From an uncultured Dehalococcoidia bacterium (GTDB lineage Bacteria; Chloroflexota; Dehalococcoidia; Lucifugimonadales; JAAXIE01), in assembly GCA_951813255.1 (NCBI GenBank), contig OX638353.1, positions 1,488,001-1,552,000 of the forward strand: DNA of 64,000 nt. The letters are read 5' to 3'. Shown here piece after piece: positions 43,775-52,564 of this stretch; within the stretch, counting starts at the first letter, position 1, and each line of letters opens with the position of its first letter. The notes below the pieces were generated by a model. It worked only from the letters and a program-made list of their open reading frames with translations. It was not told where the DNA came from and did not search any database. The position numbers and the translations under genes were made by a program.

Positions 43775-46624
43775 CTATTCGCTTTGGCTTCCGTCGGCAA
43801 GACTTTCCAGCCTCGCCCGCACGATATCGAGACCAGGGGCCGAACCCACCGCCCGTGGGTCATCCCTCGATTGCAACTGTGTCATAAGCTGCCCGAATAA
43901 CGCCGTATGATAGATCACTCCATCCGGCACACCTTCCCCCACCCGCACTTGCACCGCTATACGCCCACCCGCAGTCACCACTTCCGCAGCATCGCCTTCA
44001 TTCAGCCCCAAGGTATCGGCGTCCGCTTGCGATACCTCTACGGACTCCTCGCGGATGATGCGGTTCTCGCGGCCTTCCTCGATCTCAATGTCCCTCTCCG
44101 ACTGCAGCAACACCCGCCCGGGAACCAACAGCATCGGGAGGTCGTCTTGCCTCTCCTCCCTGTGCATTCCGAACTCAACATCCCCAAGGCTCACCGTCCA
44201 TTCTTCCTCAGCCAGCACAACCGGTGTGCCTGGATGCTCTGCTGAAGGGCATGGCAACTGCAACCCAGGGTATTCCTTGTCGGAGTAGAGCACTTGCGTG
44301 GGCCCCGGATTCGCTGGGTCGGGCCGGGCCACCCACCGTCCCCCACTGAGTAGCCGCGAATGTGAGACCCCGCCGTACGCCGGCACAGCTTGTGCGATTT
44401 CGTCCATCACTTCCGACTGCGACTCGTACTCGAACCCCGGCACTCCCATGCGTCGCGCCAACTCGCACAGCACCCAGCTTTCAGCGCGCGACTCACCCGC
44501 CGCCTCCATCGCAGGTCGCAGCAATTGAACGCGACGCTCCAGGTTCGTGTACGTCCCCGCCTTCTCAGAAAACACCGCTCGCGGCAGCACCACGTCTGCC
44601 CTGGCGCCAACCTCTCCAAGGAAAGCGTCCTGCACCACCAGAAACTCCGGCTTCACACCCTCCCCCGCAACGCCCTCCTCGGCAAGGACCTCCTCTGTTA
44701 GGAAAGCAGGTGGTTCGCCGACAACCAGCAAAGCCTTGATATCCCCACGCCGGACGGCGCTGGGCAACTCCCCCAGTGGTATACCGGGACGCTCTGGAAG
44801 TTCTCGCCCCCAGAGAAGTTGCAGCCGTTCTCGCGCCTCGTCGTCATCAGCGGAGTTGGCCCCCGGCAGCATTTGCGGCGCACAGCCAAGATCCCAGCCT
44901 CCCTGTGCATTCGCCCCACCCCTCAGAGGATACAGTCCTCTGCCCTCCGACCCGATGTTTCCTGTGGAAAGACAAAGGTCGATGAGAGTCTGCACACATC
45001 CGGCGCGTAACTCAGCATTTATGTTGTCCAAGCTGAAAACGATGGCTCCTTTGTCCGCAGAAGCAAACACGCGAGCGGCCTCTACGATAGCCGTCGCGTC
45101 CACGCCGGTCTGCTGTACAGCCTCGTCCAGGTCCACCGCACGGGCAGCATCCAGCAGGGCGGCCGGGTCGGTGCAGTGCTTCGCCAGCCACTGCCACTCC
45201 TCTTGCCCCAGCCCTTGGTCCACTACCGCCTTTAGCAACCCACCCAGCAGCAGCAACTCCGTCCCCGGCATCGGCCGCAAACGCGTGGACGCGAAGCGGG
45301 TGAGTTCCACCTCTCGCGGGTCCACAACAATCAGCTTGGCGCCCGACTTCAACGCCTTCTTGATGGGCAGGGCCACCACATTGTGCTCTTCAGTAAGATT
45401 CGCAGCGAACACCAGCACACAGTCCGCCTGTTCCAGCCCCCAGGTGGTACCGGTAGCTGCCGTCACACCCAGCGAGGACAGCATGATGTCCGCGATTTCC
45501 GGCGTATCGTTGCACCCCATGTCCACGCTGTTGCTTCCCATCGCCACACGAGCGAACTTCTGCGCCAGGTAGTGCTCTTCATTGGTGGAGTCCCCTGCAG
45601 TCAGCAGGGCGAAGGACCCCGCATCGTAGCCACCCAGTCTACGGGCCACAATAGCCAACGCCTCATCCCAAGTGGCCTCCACCAGCTCTCCGCCTCGCCT
45701 CACCAAGGGTGTGCGCAACCTCTTGCGGTCGTTGACGTACTCCAACCCAAACTTCCCACGGAAGCAGGCTTGCCCCCGGTTTGCCGGCGAGTTCAGCTCA
45801 GGTATCGCGCGCACGAAGGTGCCTTTGGCACTGACTTCCAGGTTCAACTGGCATCCAACAGGACAGTGGGGGCAAACCGTTCGCACCACCGTCGCTGCCT
45901 TCTCCCACTTGTGGTCGCGCTCCACAAGAGCGCCCACCGGGCACACATCCAGGCACGCCCCACAGAACTCGCAACCCGACTCCAGCAGGGATGTCCCATA
46001 CGAAGTCCCCACCAGCGCCTTGCCTGCCCGCTCCACGAAGGTGATCGCGTTGTCGCCACGCAACTCATCGCAAGCCCGTACGCAGCGCCCGCATACGATG
46101 CACAGGTTGTAATCGCGGTCATAAAAGGGGTCGCCCGTGTGAATGGGCAGTTCTCGATACTTGTAGTCCAAAGGCGACTCAATAGGCACGCCCACGTACC
46201 GCGTCGTGTCCTTGAGCTCGCACCGCTCGTTCTTGGGGCAGGTCACGCACCGGTCATTGACCGCCACATGCCGCAGGCAGACATCCTGCGGCCCGCACAG
46301 GTCCACACGATGGCATGTCAGACAGCCATGAGGATGCTCCGCAGTGAGCATCTCCATGATTTCCCGTCGCACCGCCTGCACACCCGGCGTATCAGTACGC
46401 ACCACCATACCGTCTTGCACCGGCAGTGTGCAGGACGCCGGCAGGCCCCGGCCCCCCTCCACCTCCACCACGCACATGCGGCACGCGGCGAACGGCTTCA
46501 TGCCCGGGTGATAACACAGGTAGGGCACATAGACCCCCGCCTGATTGGCCGCTTCCAGCACCATCTGGCCCGGCTGGCAGGTTACCTCGGCCCCATCAAT
46601 GGTGAGCTTCAAAGGATCGGCCAA
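43775..46624 (-). CDS. NuoG/FdhA-like iron-sulphur molybdopterin-fold subunit
   Basis: This subunit of about 949 residues starts at TTG 46624, one base after the NuoF stop with GGAGG 4 bases upstream. Domains in order: [2Fe-2S] ferredoxin (Cys37, Cys48, Cys51), His-Cys cluster (HGCLTCHRVDLC region), two [4Fe-4S] motifs (CIVCGRCVRAC; CEFCGACLDVC), then a molybdopterin-oxidoreductase domain with its own cluster (CPHCPVGC...C). At the metal-ligand region of formate dehydrogenase I read DMGCNDTP (Cys371, Asn372), not Cys/Sec-His-x-Pro, so formate activity is uncertain. With NuoE, NuoF and the FNR-like protein it forms a soluble NADH-linked complex; it may be an Fds-type dehydrogenase or a diaphorase with another substrate. 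Confidence 0.88.
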   Translation of the reverse strand: MADPLKLTIDGAEVTCQPGQMVLEAANQAGVYVPYLCYHPGMKPFAACRMCVVEVEGGRGLPASCTLPVQDGMVVRTDTPGVQAVRREIMEMLTAEHPHGCLTCHRVDLCGPQDVCLRHVAVNDRCVTCPKNERCELKDTTRYVGVPIESPLDYKYRELPIHTGDPFYDRDYNLCIVCGRCVRACDELRGDNAITFVERAGKALVGTSYGTSLLESGCEFCGACLDVCPVGALVERDHKWEKAATVVRTVCPHCPVGCQLNLEVSAKGTFVRAIPELNSPANRGQACFRGKFGLEYVNDRKRLRTPLVRRGGELVEATWDEALAIVARRLGGYDAGSFALLTAGDSTNEEHYLAQKFARVAMGSNSVDMGCNDTPEIADIMLSSLGVTAATGTTWGLEQADCVLVFAANLTEEHNVVALPIKKALKSGAKLIVVDPREVELTRFASTRLRPMPGTELLLLGGLLKAVVDQGLGQEEWQWLAKHCTDPAALLDAARAVDLDEAVQQTGVDATAIVEAARVFASADKGAIVFSLDNINAELRAGCVQTLIDLCLSTGNIGSEGRGLYPLRGGANAQGGWDLGCAPQMLPGANSADDDEARERLQLLWGRELPERPGIPLGELPSAVRRGDIKALLVVGEPPAFLTEEVLAEEGVAGEGVKPEFLVVQDAFLGEVGARADVVLPRAVFSEKAGTYTNLERRVQLLRPAMEAAGESRAESWVLCELARRMGVPGFEYESQSEVMDEIAQAVPAYGGVSHSRLLSGGRWVARPDPANPGPTQVLYSDKEYPGLQLPCPSAEHPGTPVVLAEEEWTVSLGDVEFGMHREERQDDLPMLLVPGRVLLQSERDIEIEEGRENRIIREESVEVSQADADTLGLNEGDAAEVVTAGGRIAVQVRVGEGVPDGVIYHTALFGQLMTQLQSRDDPRAVGSAPGLDIVRARLESLADGSQSE

Positions 46625-46625
46625 A

Positions 46626-48338
46626 CTACCTCCGGGTGCGCTGTGGGAAGCTGCGCTTCTCTGGACAGAATCCTGCCGGACATCGCTTGTGCACCATGTG
46701 CTCCATGAATTCGTCCTCGAAATGGCGCAGCGCCGATGATACCGGGTTGAAGCCCAACTGACCATGACCGCACAGCGAACCAGCCTGCATCTGCTGGCCC
46801 ACCGTCCGCATCAACTCCAAATCCCCTGGCCGCGCCTCCAAAGCGCAAATGCGTTCCAGCACCTCCAGCAGGTGCCCCATTCCCAACCGGCATGGGAAGC
46901 ACTTGCCACACGACTCGTACTGGCAGAAGGCAATCAGCGCCCGCGTGAGGTCTACCGCACAGGTGTCCTCGTCCGCCACGACAATGCCACCCGAGCCAAG
47001 AATAGCCCCTGCTTGGGCCATGGCTTCAAAGTCCAAAGATATGTCCAGGCTGTCAGCGCCCAGCACCCCGCCAAGGGGGCCGCCCGTCTGCAGCAGCTTT
47101 AGGGCCTTTCCTCCCGGTATGCCCCCGCCGACATCCTCGATGATCTGCCGCATGGTCATGCCCAAGGGCACCTCTACCATCCCCGTGAAGCTGATGTTCC
47201 CCGACAGGCAGAGGATGGCCGTGCCCTTGGACCGCTCCTGTCCGATGTCGGCAAACCACTGCCCGCCGTGACGCACGATTTCCGGCACGTATGACAGAGT
47301 CTTCACATTATTTATGTTCGAGGGCTTGCCGAACACACCCACCGCCGCCGGGAAGGGGGGCCGGTAACGGGGCATCGCCCGCTTGCCCTCAATCGACTCC
47401 ATCAGCGCCGTCTCCTCCCCCGCCACATAGGAATCGCCCGTAAGGGACACCTCGGCATGAAAGCTGAAGTCGGTCCCCAGGATGTTGTCCCCCAGCAGCC
47501 CCTGCTCCCGCGCCTGTTCCAAGGCATTGCGTGCGCGAACAATCGGCCCCTCGTGCCCCGAGCGAATGAAAATGTATCCGTAACGCGCCCCCGTCGCATA
47601 CCCCGCCAGCAGCATCCCCTCCACAAGCGTATGGGGGTCCGACTCCAGGATCGCCTTGTCGTTGAACGCCCCCGGGTCGCCCTCTTCGCAGTTGCAGAGA
47701 ATATACCGGTCGGGCTCGCTGGACCCGGCAAGAAAACGCCACTTGGTAGCCGTGGGGAACGCCGCGCCGCCCCGCCCCCGCAGGCCCGACGTATTCACCT
47801 CTTCCAGCACCTCGGCCGGAGTCATCGTCGTGACCGCCTTGTGCAGCCCCTCGTAGCCCCCGTTCGCCACGTATTGGAAGATGTCCATGGGGTCGATGGT
47901 CCCCGCATTGCGCAGAGCAATCCGCAACTGGTTTTGAATCATGGGGTGGTCCCCCAAGTCATCGCCCACGGCCCCAACCCTGCCTTCCAAGTGGCCTAGG
48001 GCCATCTCCGGCCGTGATTTGCGGGCTACGATGTGCGAGGCAACGATCTCCGCCGCCAGTTCAGGAGTCACATGCCCATATACCAAGCGCGTGGTTCCCG
48101 GCGCCATGACATCCACCAGAGGCTCGGCATGGCACAGCCCCAGGCAACCCACCTCGCTCACATGGGCATCCACGCCCTCGCGCTCCAGCTTGGCCCGTAT
48201 GGCATCCACCACTTCCCCCGCCCCCGCCGCCAACCCGCACAGCGCAGTGCCAACCCTTATCCAAGGGGTGTCTGCCTCGGTGAAGGCCTCCCAACGGGCC
48301 CGGGAGTAGGCAAGTATATCGCTGTACTCCCTAGCCAT
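46626..48338 (-). CDS. NuoF-like NADH-binding flavoprotein subunit
   Basis: This 570-residue subunit begins at ATG 48338 (MAREYSDIL), overlapping the NuoE-like stop by 8 bases; an upstream GTG adds seven residues. It has an N-terminal thioredoxin-like ferredoxin domain (TALCGLAAGAG ... VGCLGLCHAEP), the NADH/FMN domain with GLRGRGGAAFPTATKW and ILCNCEEGDPGAFNDK, an SLBB segment and a C-terminal [4Fe-4S] site (SCGKCFPCRLGMGHLLE). The extra N-terminal domain is typical of hydrogenase and formate dehydrogenase diaphorase subunits rather than complex I. It would take electrons from NADH or give them to NAD+. Confidence 0.93.
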   Translation of the reverse strand: MAREYSDILAYSRARWEAFTEADTPWIRVGTALCGLAAGAGEVVDAIRAKLEREGVDAHVSEVGCLGLCHAEPLVDVMAPGTTRLVYGHVTPELAAEIVASHIVARKSRPEMALGHLEGRVGAVGDDLGDHPMIQNQLRIALRNAGTIDPMDIFQYVANGGYEGLHKAVTTMTPAEVLEEVNTSGLRGRGGAAFPTATKWRFLAGSSEPDRYILCNCEEGDPGAFNDKAILESDPHTLVEGMLLAGYATGARYGYIFIRSGHEGPIVRARNALEQAREQGLLGDNILGTDFSFHAEVSLTGDSYVAGEETALMESIEGKRAMPRYRPPFPAAVGVFGKPSNINNVKTLSYVPEIVRHGGQWFADIGQERSKGTAILCLSGNISFTGMVEVPLGMTMRQIIEDVGGGIPGGKALKLLQTGGPLGGVLGADSLDISLDFEAMAQAGAILGSGGIVVADEDTCAVDLTRALIAFCQYESCGKCFPCRLGMGHLLEVLERICALEARPGDLELMRTVGQQMQAGSLCGHGQLGFNPVSSALRHFEDEFMEHMVHKRCPAGFCPEKRSFPQRTRR

Positions 48339-48849
48339 GGCCCCGTCCTTGGGCAGCACGGCTGAGGTCGCGCAGCATCTGCTCAGTCCTCGCAGGAGTC
48401 AGACGCCCCTTCAATGCATGGCCCACGCTGGCCACCGGGGCTTGGGCGCAGGCCCCCAGGCACGTGTTGAACCGTAGTCCAAACTCCCCGTCGCCTGTCT
48501 CTCCCTCCCCTTCCAAGCCCAACGCCCGCATGGCAGCTTGCGCAATGCGCGAAGCCCCCATGATGTGGCAGGAAGTCCCCCAGCATATCTCCACTTGGCA
48601 ACGGCTCGGCGGGCTGAAGCGGAAGTTGGGGTAGAAGGAAGCCACACCCCACACATCGTTGATGGTCGAGTGAGTGAATTCGGCAACGGCCTCAATGGCC
48701 TCTTTGGGGATATACCCCAACTCCTCTTCTACCGCCAACAGAGAGGAGAGAACTGTAACAGTAGGTTGGCTTTGGGAAACGATGGCTTGGGCAGCTATCG
48801 TCCTGAGCTCATTTGCGTCTGGGGTCAAGGAGACTCCCTGCAACCTCAT
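48331..48849 (-). CDS. NuoE-like [2Fe-2S] subunit
   Basis: This 172-residue thioredoxin-fold ferredoxin has the NuoE pattern: an N-terminal helical domain (LLAVEEELGYIPKEAIEAVAEF) followed by the four cluster cysteines in CWGTSC and CLGAC. It is the first gene of the module; the NuoF-like gene overlaps its end by 8 bases. The start is ATG 48849; a TTG seven codons later has a better GGGAG and might be used. The 510 bases upstream contain no gene except a possible extension of the next minus-strand ORF. Confidence 0.92.
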   Translation of the reverse strand: MRLQGVSLTPDANELRTIAAQAIVSQSQPTVTVLSSLLAVEEELGYIPKEAIEAVAEFTHSTINDVWGVASFYPNFRFSPPSRCQVEICWGTSCHIMGASRIAQAAMRALGLEGEGETGDGEFGLRFNTCLGACAQAPVASVGHALKGRLTPARTEQMLRDLSRAAQGRGHG

Positions 48850-48959
48850 CCATTCCGAAAAGGGGCCTTAGAGAGGAATTAACCAATCCTAGCACGCACC
48901 CCGTTCCCCCTTCAAGGCAGCCCTCCCCCGGTGCATCAACTGCCCACACCCCACCCCCC

Positions 48960-48986
48960 GTCATTCCTGCGAAGGCAGGAATCCAC
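48960..48986 (+). repeat. Palindromic intergenic hairpin repeat
   Basis: ATTCCTGC-GAAG-GCAGGAAT (48963-48982) is a perfect 8-base stem with a GAAG loop, within CGTCATTCC...GGAATCCACG. Hairpins of this TCATTCC-type pattern are dispersed intergenic repeats in many bacteria. The rest of 48850-49159 is C-rich intergenic DNA with no other element I can support. Confidence 0.6.
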
Positions 48987-49159
48987 GTAACCCCGACCTT
49001 CCCACAACTCACCCACCCCCCAACAACCGCCCCACCGTATTCCTAAGCACCGCGCCCTACCTCCTTTCGTTCTGTTAGCGAAGAGGACGCGTCGTGCGCT
49101 TTGCCATTTCAGCCCGAATCTTAAGCCATCCTTAGACCTAACGTGTTTGTGCTGGAAAG

Positions 49160-49363
49160 CTAACCACCTGCGGCGTCGGCCGGTGCGGGCGTCGGCCTCG
49201 GTGTCGGCTGCGTCGTGGGTCCCCGAATACTGCTGATGCCATTAGACACACCTCCAGTTGGGAGTAAAACGTACGGGGCGCTTGGACGGCACAATATAGC
49301 TTCCTTACCTTGAATGTCTAGGCAAATCAGAACCCACTTCGAATTGTGGCCCGCAGGGTGCTC
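49160..49363 (-). other. Open extension beyond the in-frame TGA of the next gene
   Basis: After the TGA at 49364-49366 the same frame stays open for 67 codons and then meets TAG at 49160. The extension ends in a Pro/Thr-rich stretch (GPTTQPTPRPTPAPADAAGG) that closely matches the linker composition inside the upstream protein, so it looks like formerly or conditionally translated sequence. I see no convincing SECIS after the TGA. Confidence 0.4.
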
Positions 49364-50026
49364 TCACAAGCTGAAGAGACTGTCGTGGCACATATCAGCG
49401 ACGAACATCAGTGAAACGGCGCGTGTGATTTCGTTGGGGCTATCCCAGCCGTTCCGCCTGTAGACGTAGGCGGTGTTGTCCAACACACAGACATTCGACG
49501 ACGAGAGCTCAGTGGAGACAGGTACAAGGTTGCTGCAGACAGCCCTGATCTCCGGCTGCAGCCAAGCCCACGCCTTATCCGGCAGAGCATCCCGCACCTC
49601 GCTCGTGTTTCCACTGACCAACTCGAATTTCTGCTGAGACTCCAGCTTCAGGGACAGCCCTTGCACCACGTTCACAAGGCAGTCGGCGTATGCACCCCTG
49701 CTTGCGTCTGGTGGGAGAGGGGTGGGCGTAGCCCGTGGTGTGGGCGTTGGCGACGGTATCGGGAGCGTTCCGATAAGCGGGGTGGGGATGGGCGTAGCCC
49801 GTGGTGTGGGTGTGGGCGACGGCGGGCCGACCTGGCCTCCGTCAGCCAAAGCTGGAGAGGTTGGAGACACTGGTGCAGCTTGGACGGCAGTGGGAGCGGG
49901 CGTGGGCAGGGTTGGCATCGCATCTTCATCAGACACCAGGATGCCGATAGCGATGCCGATCCCGACGAGGCCTAACATACCGAAAATCACCAGCAGGATT
50001 ACTCCGTATCGAGGAATGGAAATCAT
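49364..50026 (-). CDS. Membrane-anchored Pro/Thr-rich exported protein, unknown function
   Basis: This 220-residue protein has an N-terminal membrane anchor (YGVILLVIFGMLGLVGIGIAIGILV) and a Pro/Thr/Ala linker of about 75 residues with repeated PTPTPRATP units. A globular C-terminal domain of about 110 residues follows, with four cysteines (AYADCLVNVVQGLSLKLES, EIRAVCSNLVPV, NVCVLDNTAYVYR, ADMCHDSLFSL). It is probably displayed outside the cell. It ends at a TGA, but the frame continues open. I do not recognise the C-terminal domain; the Cys pairs suggest disulphides. No operon partners are evident. Confidence 0.7.
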   Translation of the reverse strand: MISIPRYGVILLVIFGMLGLVGIGIAIGILVSDEDAMPTLPTPAPTAVQAAPVSPTSPALADGGQVGPPSPTPTPRATPIPTPLIGTLPIPSPTPTPRATPTPLPPDASRGAYADCLVNVVQGLSLKLESQQKFELVSGNTSEVRDALPDKAWAWLQPEIRAVCSNLVPVSTELSSSNVCVLDNTAYVYRRNGWDSPNEITRAVSLMFVADMCHDSLFSL

Positions 50027-50040
50027 GCCTTGCCCCTTCC

Positions 50041-50430
50041 TTAAATCGGCCCGACATGGGGATGCCTTTCCGGTGGAACGGCACCCCCCTTACAGTTCCG
50101 GAAACGGTATTGCCACGGGTAAATAGGTGCGTCAAGGTGAAAATCGGTCTGCTCATTCACGCTCCATTGATACACTACGCACGTTCGTTCTATACTCAGT
50201 CCATGGATATACTCCCTGTTTCCCCCGTCGCCCCGCCCACTCCACGGGCCTGCCCCCCACGACACCAAACCCTTGCCAAACATCACGAACTAATGTACCA
50301 TACACCCATGATGAACCCACCAACTACATCCTTGAGCACGCCCCCTGCCCCCGTCCCAGCCCCGCTCCCGTGCCGGCCCACGCAGGAACCGCATCCCATC
50401 CCCAACTCGCCTTTCACACCCCTTGAACGA
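50041..50430. other. Gene-free, C-rich intergenic stretch before island B
   Basis: Between the Pro/Thr-rich protein gene and the box-repeat island I see no gene, RNA or clear promoter. The DNA is unusually C-rich on the plus strand from about 50220 to 50420. Short open frames here look like composition artefacts. Confidence 0.5.
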
Positions 50431-50965
50431 GACAAGTTTTTCGTAGCTGACTCAGATACAAACATGAGACAAATGAGACAAATTTCAGCCCTCCAAAACC
50501 CGTCCCCAGCTACGGCCTTGTCTCCTTTTGCCACCATTTTTCGCAACTCTCCAGATACGAATTTGCCCCGCGTGAGACAACGTTTTCCTAGCTGGCCCAG
50601 ATACAACCATGAGACAATGAGACAAATTTCAGCTACGAAAAATTCGCCACAGCTACGATTTTTGTCTCATCAGCTACGAACGCTCCTCTCACCCCCCGTT
50701 TTCGCAGCTACGAAATCTCCCGGAATGAGACCGCATTTTCGTAGCTGGCTCAGATACAACCATGAGACAGGTGAGACCGCCACCCCGGGACCGCGACCTG
50801 CGTTCGCCCAAAAAAACCCCTCCCCAAACATCCATCAAAGGGGGTCGTCAAAATGTCACACCCTGCCCGTATCTGACCAGCTAGGAAAATGTCACAAATG
50901 ACACACTTTTCAGCTACAAAAACGCGATTTTAGCTATAAACGCTGTGACATTGTGACATTTCCGC
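50431..50965 (+). repeat. Tandem degenerate repeat of about 150 bases built from CAG[A/C]TACGAA boxes (island B)
   Basis: Three copies of a composite unit start near 50439, 50584 and 50737, about 145 and 153 bases apart. Each begins with an imperfect dyad TTCGTAGCTG-N3-CAGATACAA[A/C], then CATGAGACA and a second GAGAC word 8-10 bases on. Further boxes (CAGCTACGAAA and relatives) lie between units at about 50507, 50552, 50629, 50650, 50670 and 50705. The right end changes theme to AAATGTCACA words around 50850-50960, arranged as opposite-strand copies. The island lies immediately upstream of the HpaB-like gene and resembles island A at 15535. Function unknown. Confidence 0.8.
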
Positions 50966-51027
50966 CACCCAAAAACCGCGACCGGGAGGCCCCATTGGTA
51001 CTCGACATCAGCACCGCCCACGGAGCA

Positions 51028-52485
51028 ATGACCGGCAAACGCTACCTCCAGAGCCTCAACGACGGCCGCGAAGTCTGGCTCGACGGCCAGCGCGTCCCCG
51101 ACGTCACCCAGCACCCCGCCTTCACCGGCGTCGTCCACGAACTCGCCCGTATCTACGACCTCCAACACAGCGACCAGTACCGCGACCGCATGACCTTCGT
51201 CTCCTCCGAAACCGGCAACCCCTGCAGCATGTCCTGGCTCCTCCCCCGCTCCATCGACGACCTCAAGCGCAAACGCGCCAACAGCGAACTCTGGAACCGG
51301 GAATGCTGGGGCCAGTTCGGCCGCAGCCCCGACATCCTCGCCCCCTACATCATCACCCTCTACGACGCCCGCGAAGCCCTAAGCTCCATGAAGCACCCCA
51401 AATGCGACTTCGGCGAAAACGCCGTCAACTACTACCGCTACTGCGCCGAAAACGACCTCTTCCTCACCCACGCCTTGGGCGACCCCCAAGTCGACCGCAG
51501 CGAGCAACCCCAGAACGAGCAGCGCCTAGCCCTCGAAGAAGAACTCGCCCTCCACGTCGTCGAGGAGACCAACGAGGGCGTCATCGTATCCGGCGGCAAG
51601 CAACTCGCCACCGCCGCCCCCATCAGCAACGAGTGCTACGTCTCCCTCTCCGCCACCTTCGTCCGTCGCGCCGACCCCCGCATGGTCCTCGCCTTCTACA
51701 TCCCCACCAACAGCCCGGGCATGAAAATCCTCTGTCGCGAACCTGCCTCCCAGTACCCCGACGGCTACGGCCATCCCCTAGCCATGCGGTACGACGAGCA
51801 GGATGCCATGCTCTTCTTCGACCACGTCCTCGTGCCTTGGGACCGCCTCTTCATGCTCTACGACGCCTCCCCCCAGTTGCAGCGCTTGGGCGCAGGCATC
51901 AACTTCATCGGCTGGGCCAACCTCTGCCGCGTCCACCAGCGCATGCGCCTGCTGACCGCAGTAGCCACCCTCATCGCCGAGGCCATCGGCGTCATCGAGT
52001 ACCGCGAGGTATCCGCCAAGCTGGGAGAAATGGCCACCTACTGCGAGGTCTGGCGCCATGCCATGGACGGTATCGAATACAACTCCTTCATGACCCCCGG
52101 CGGCCTCATGTCCCTAGGCGACCAGGCAGGCATGAACATGTACTTCTCTCAGACCTCCGCCCGCATGGTCCAACTGCTCCGCGAAATATGCGGCGCCGGC
52201 CTCATCATGCAGCCCAGCGAGAACGACCTCGCAAGCCCTGAACTACGTCCCTACCTCGAACGCTACATGCGTGGCAAGGGAGTCGACGTCGACTACAAGT
52301 CCCGCCTCTACCGCCTCGCCAACGACCTAGCCGTCTCCTCCTTCGGCATGCGCCAGGAAGTCTACGAGTACTGGCACGCCGGCGACCCCAACCGCAACCG
52401 CATCAACCTCATGCGCACCTTCAACCAGCAGGACATCACCGAAAGAATCAAGGCGCTGCTGGCCCAACCCCTGTCCCATTCCTAA
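51028..52485 (+). CDS. 4-hydroxyphenylacetate 3-hydroxylase (HpaB)-family flavin monooxygenase
   Basis: This 485-residue protein belongs to the HpaB/PvcC flavin-dependent hydroxylase family of the acyl-CoA-dehydrogenase fold. It starts MTGKRYLQSLNDGREVWLDG, the family's usual beginning, and shows PTNSPGMKILCREPAS, the FFDHVLVPWDRLFML insertion and a C-terminal helical bundle. It needs FADH2 from a partner reductase, none of which is adjacent. I prefer ATG 51028 with GGAG upstream; a TTG at 50995 with GGGAGG is a strong alternative adding 11 residues. Other family members dehydrate 4-hydroxybutyryl-CoA, but the Cys/His cluster ligands of that enzyme are not evident. Codons are extremely C-ending. 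Confidence 0.9.
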   Translation: MTGKRYLQSLNDGREVWLDGQRVPDVTQHPAFTGVVHELARIYDLQHSDQYRDRMTFVSSETGNPCSMSWLLPRSIDDLKRKRANSELWNRECWGQFGRSPDILAPYIITLYDAREALSSMKHPKCDFGENAVNYYRYCAENDLFLTHALGDPQVDRSEQPQNEQRLALEEELALHVVEETNEGVIVSGGKQLATAAPISNECYVSLSATFVRRADPRMVLAFYIPTNSPGMKILCREPASQYPDGYGHPLAMRYDEQDAMLFFDHVLVPWDRLFMLYDASPQLQRLGAGINFIGWANLCRVHQRMRLLTAVATLIAEAIGVIEYREVSAKLGEMATYCEVWRHAMDGIEYNSFMTPGGLMSLGDQAGMNMYFSQTSARMVQLLREICGAGLIMQPSENDLASPELRPYLERYMRGKGVDVDYKSRLYRLANDLAVSSFGMRQEVYEYWHAGDPNRNRINLMRTFNQQDITERIKALLAQPLSHS

Positions 52486-52564
52486 ATCAGGGCTGTCCTA
52501 CCGTCTTTACATACCGGCCTTTCACAACTCTTAGTATTATGGATGTAGCGACCGCAGGCATATC

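Noticed and set aside
51303..52241. 312-residue Arg/Pro/His-rich open frame
   Set aside because: Shadow of the HpaB-like gene, with no domain and low-complexity composition.
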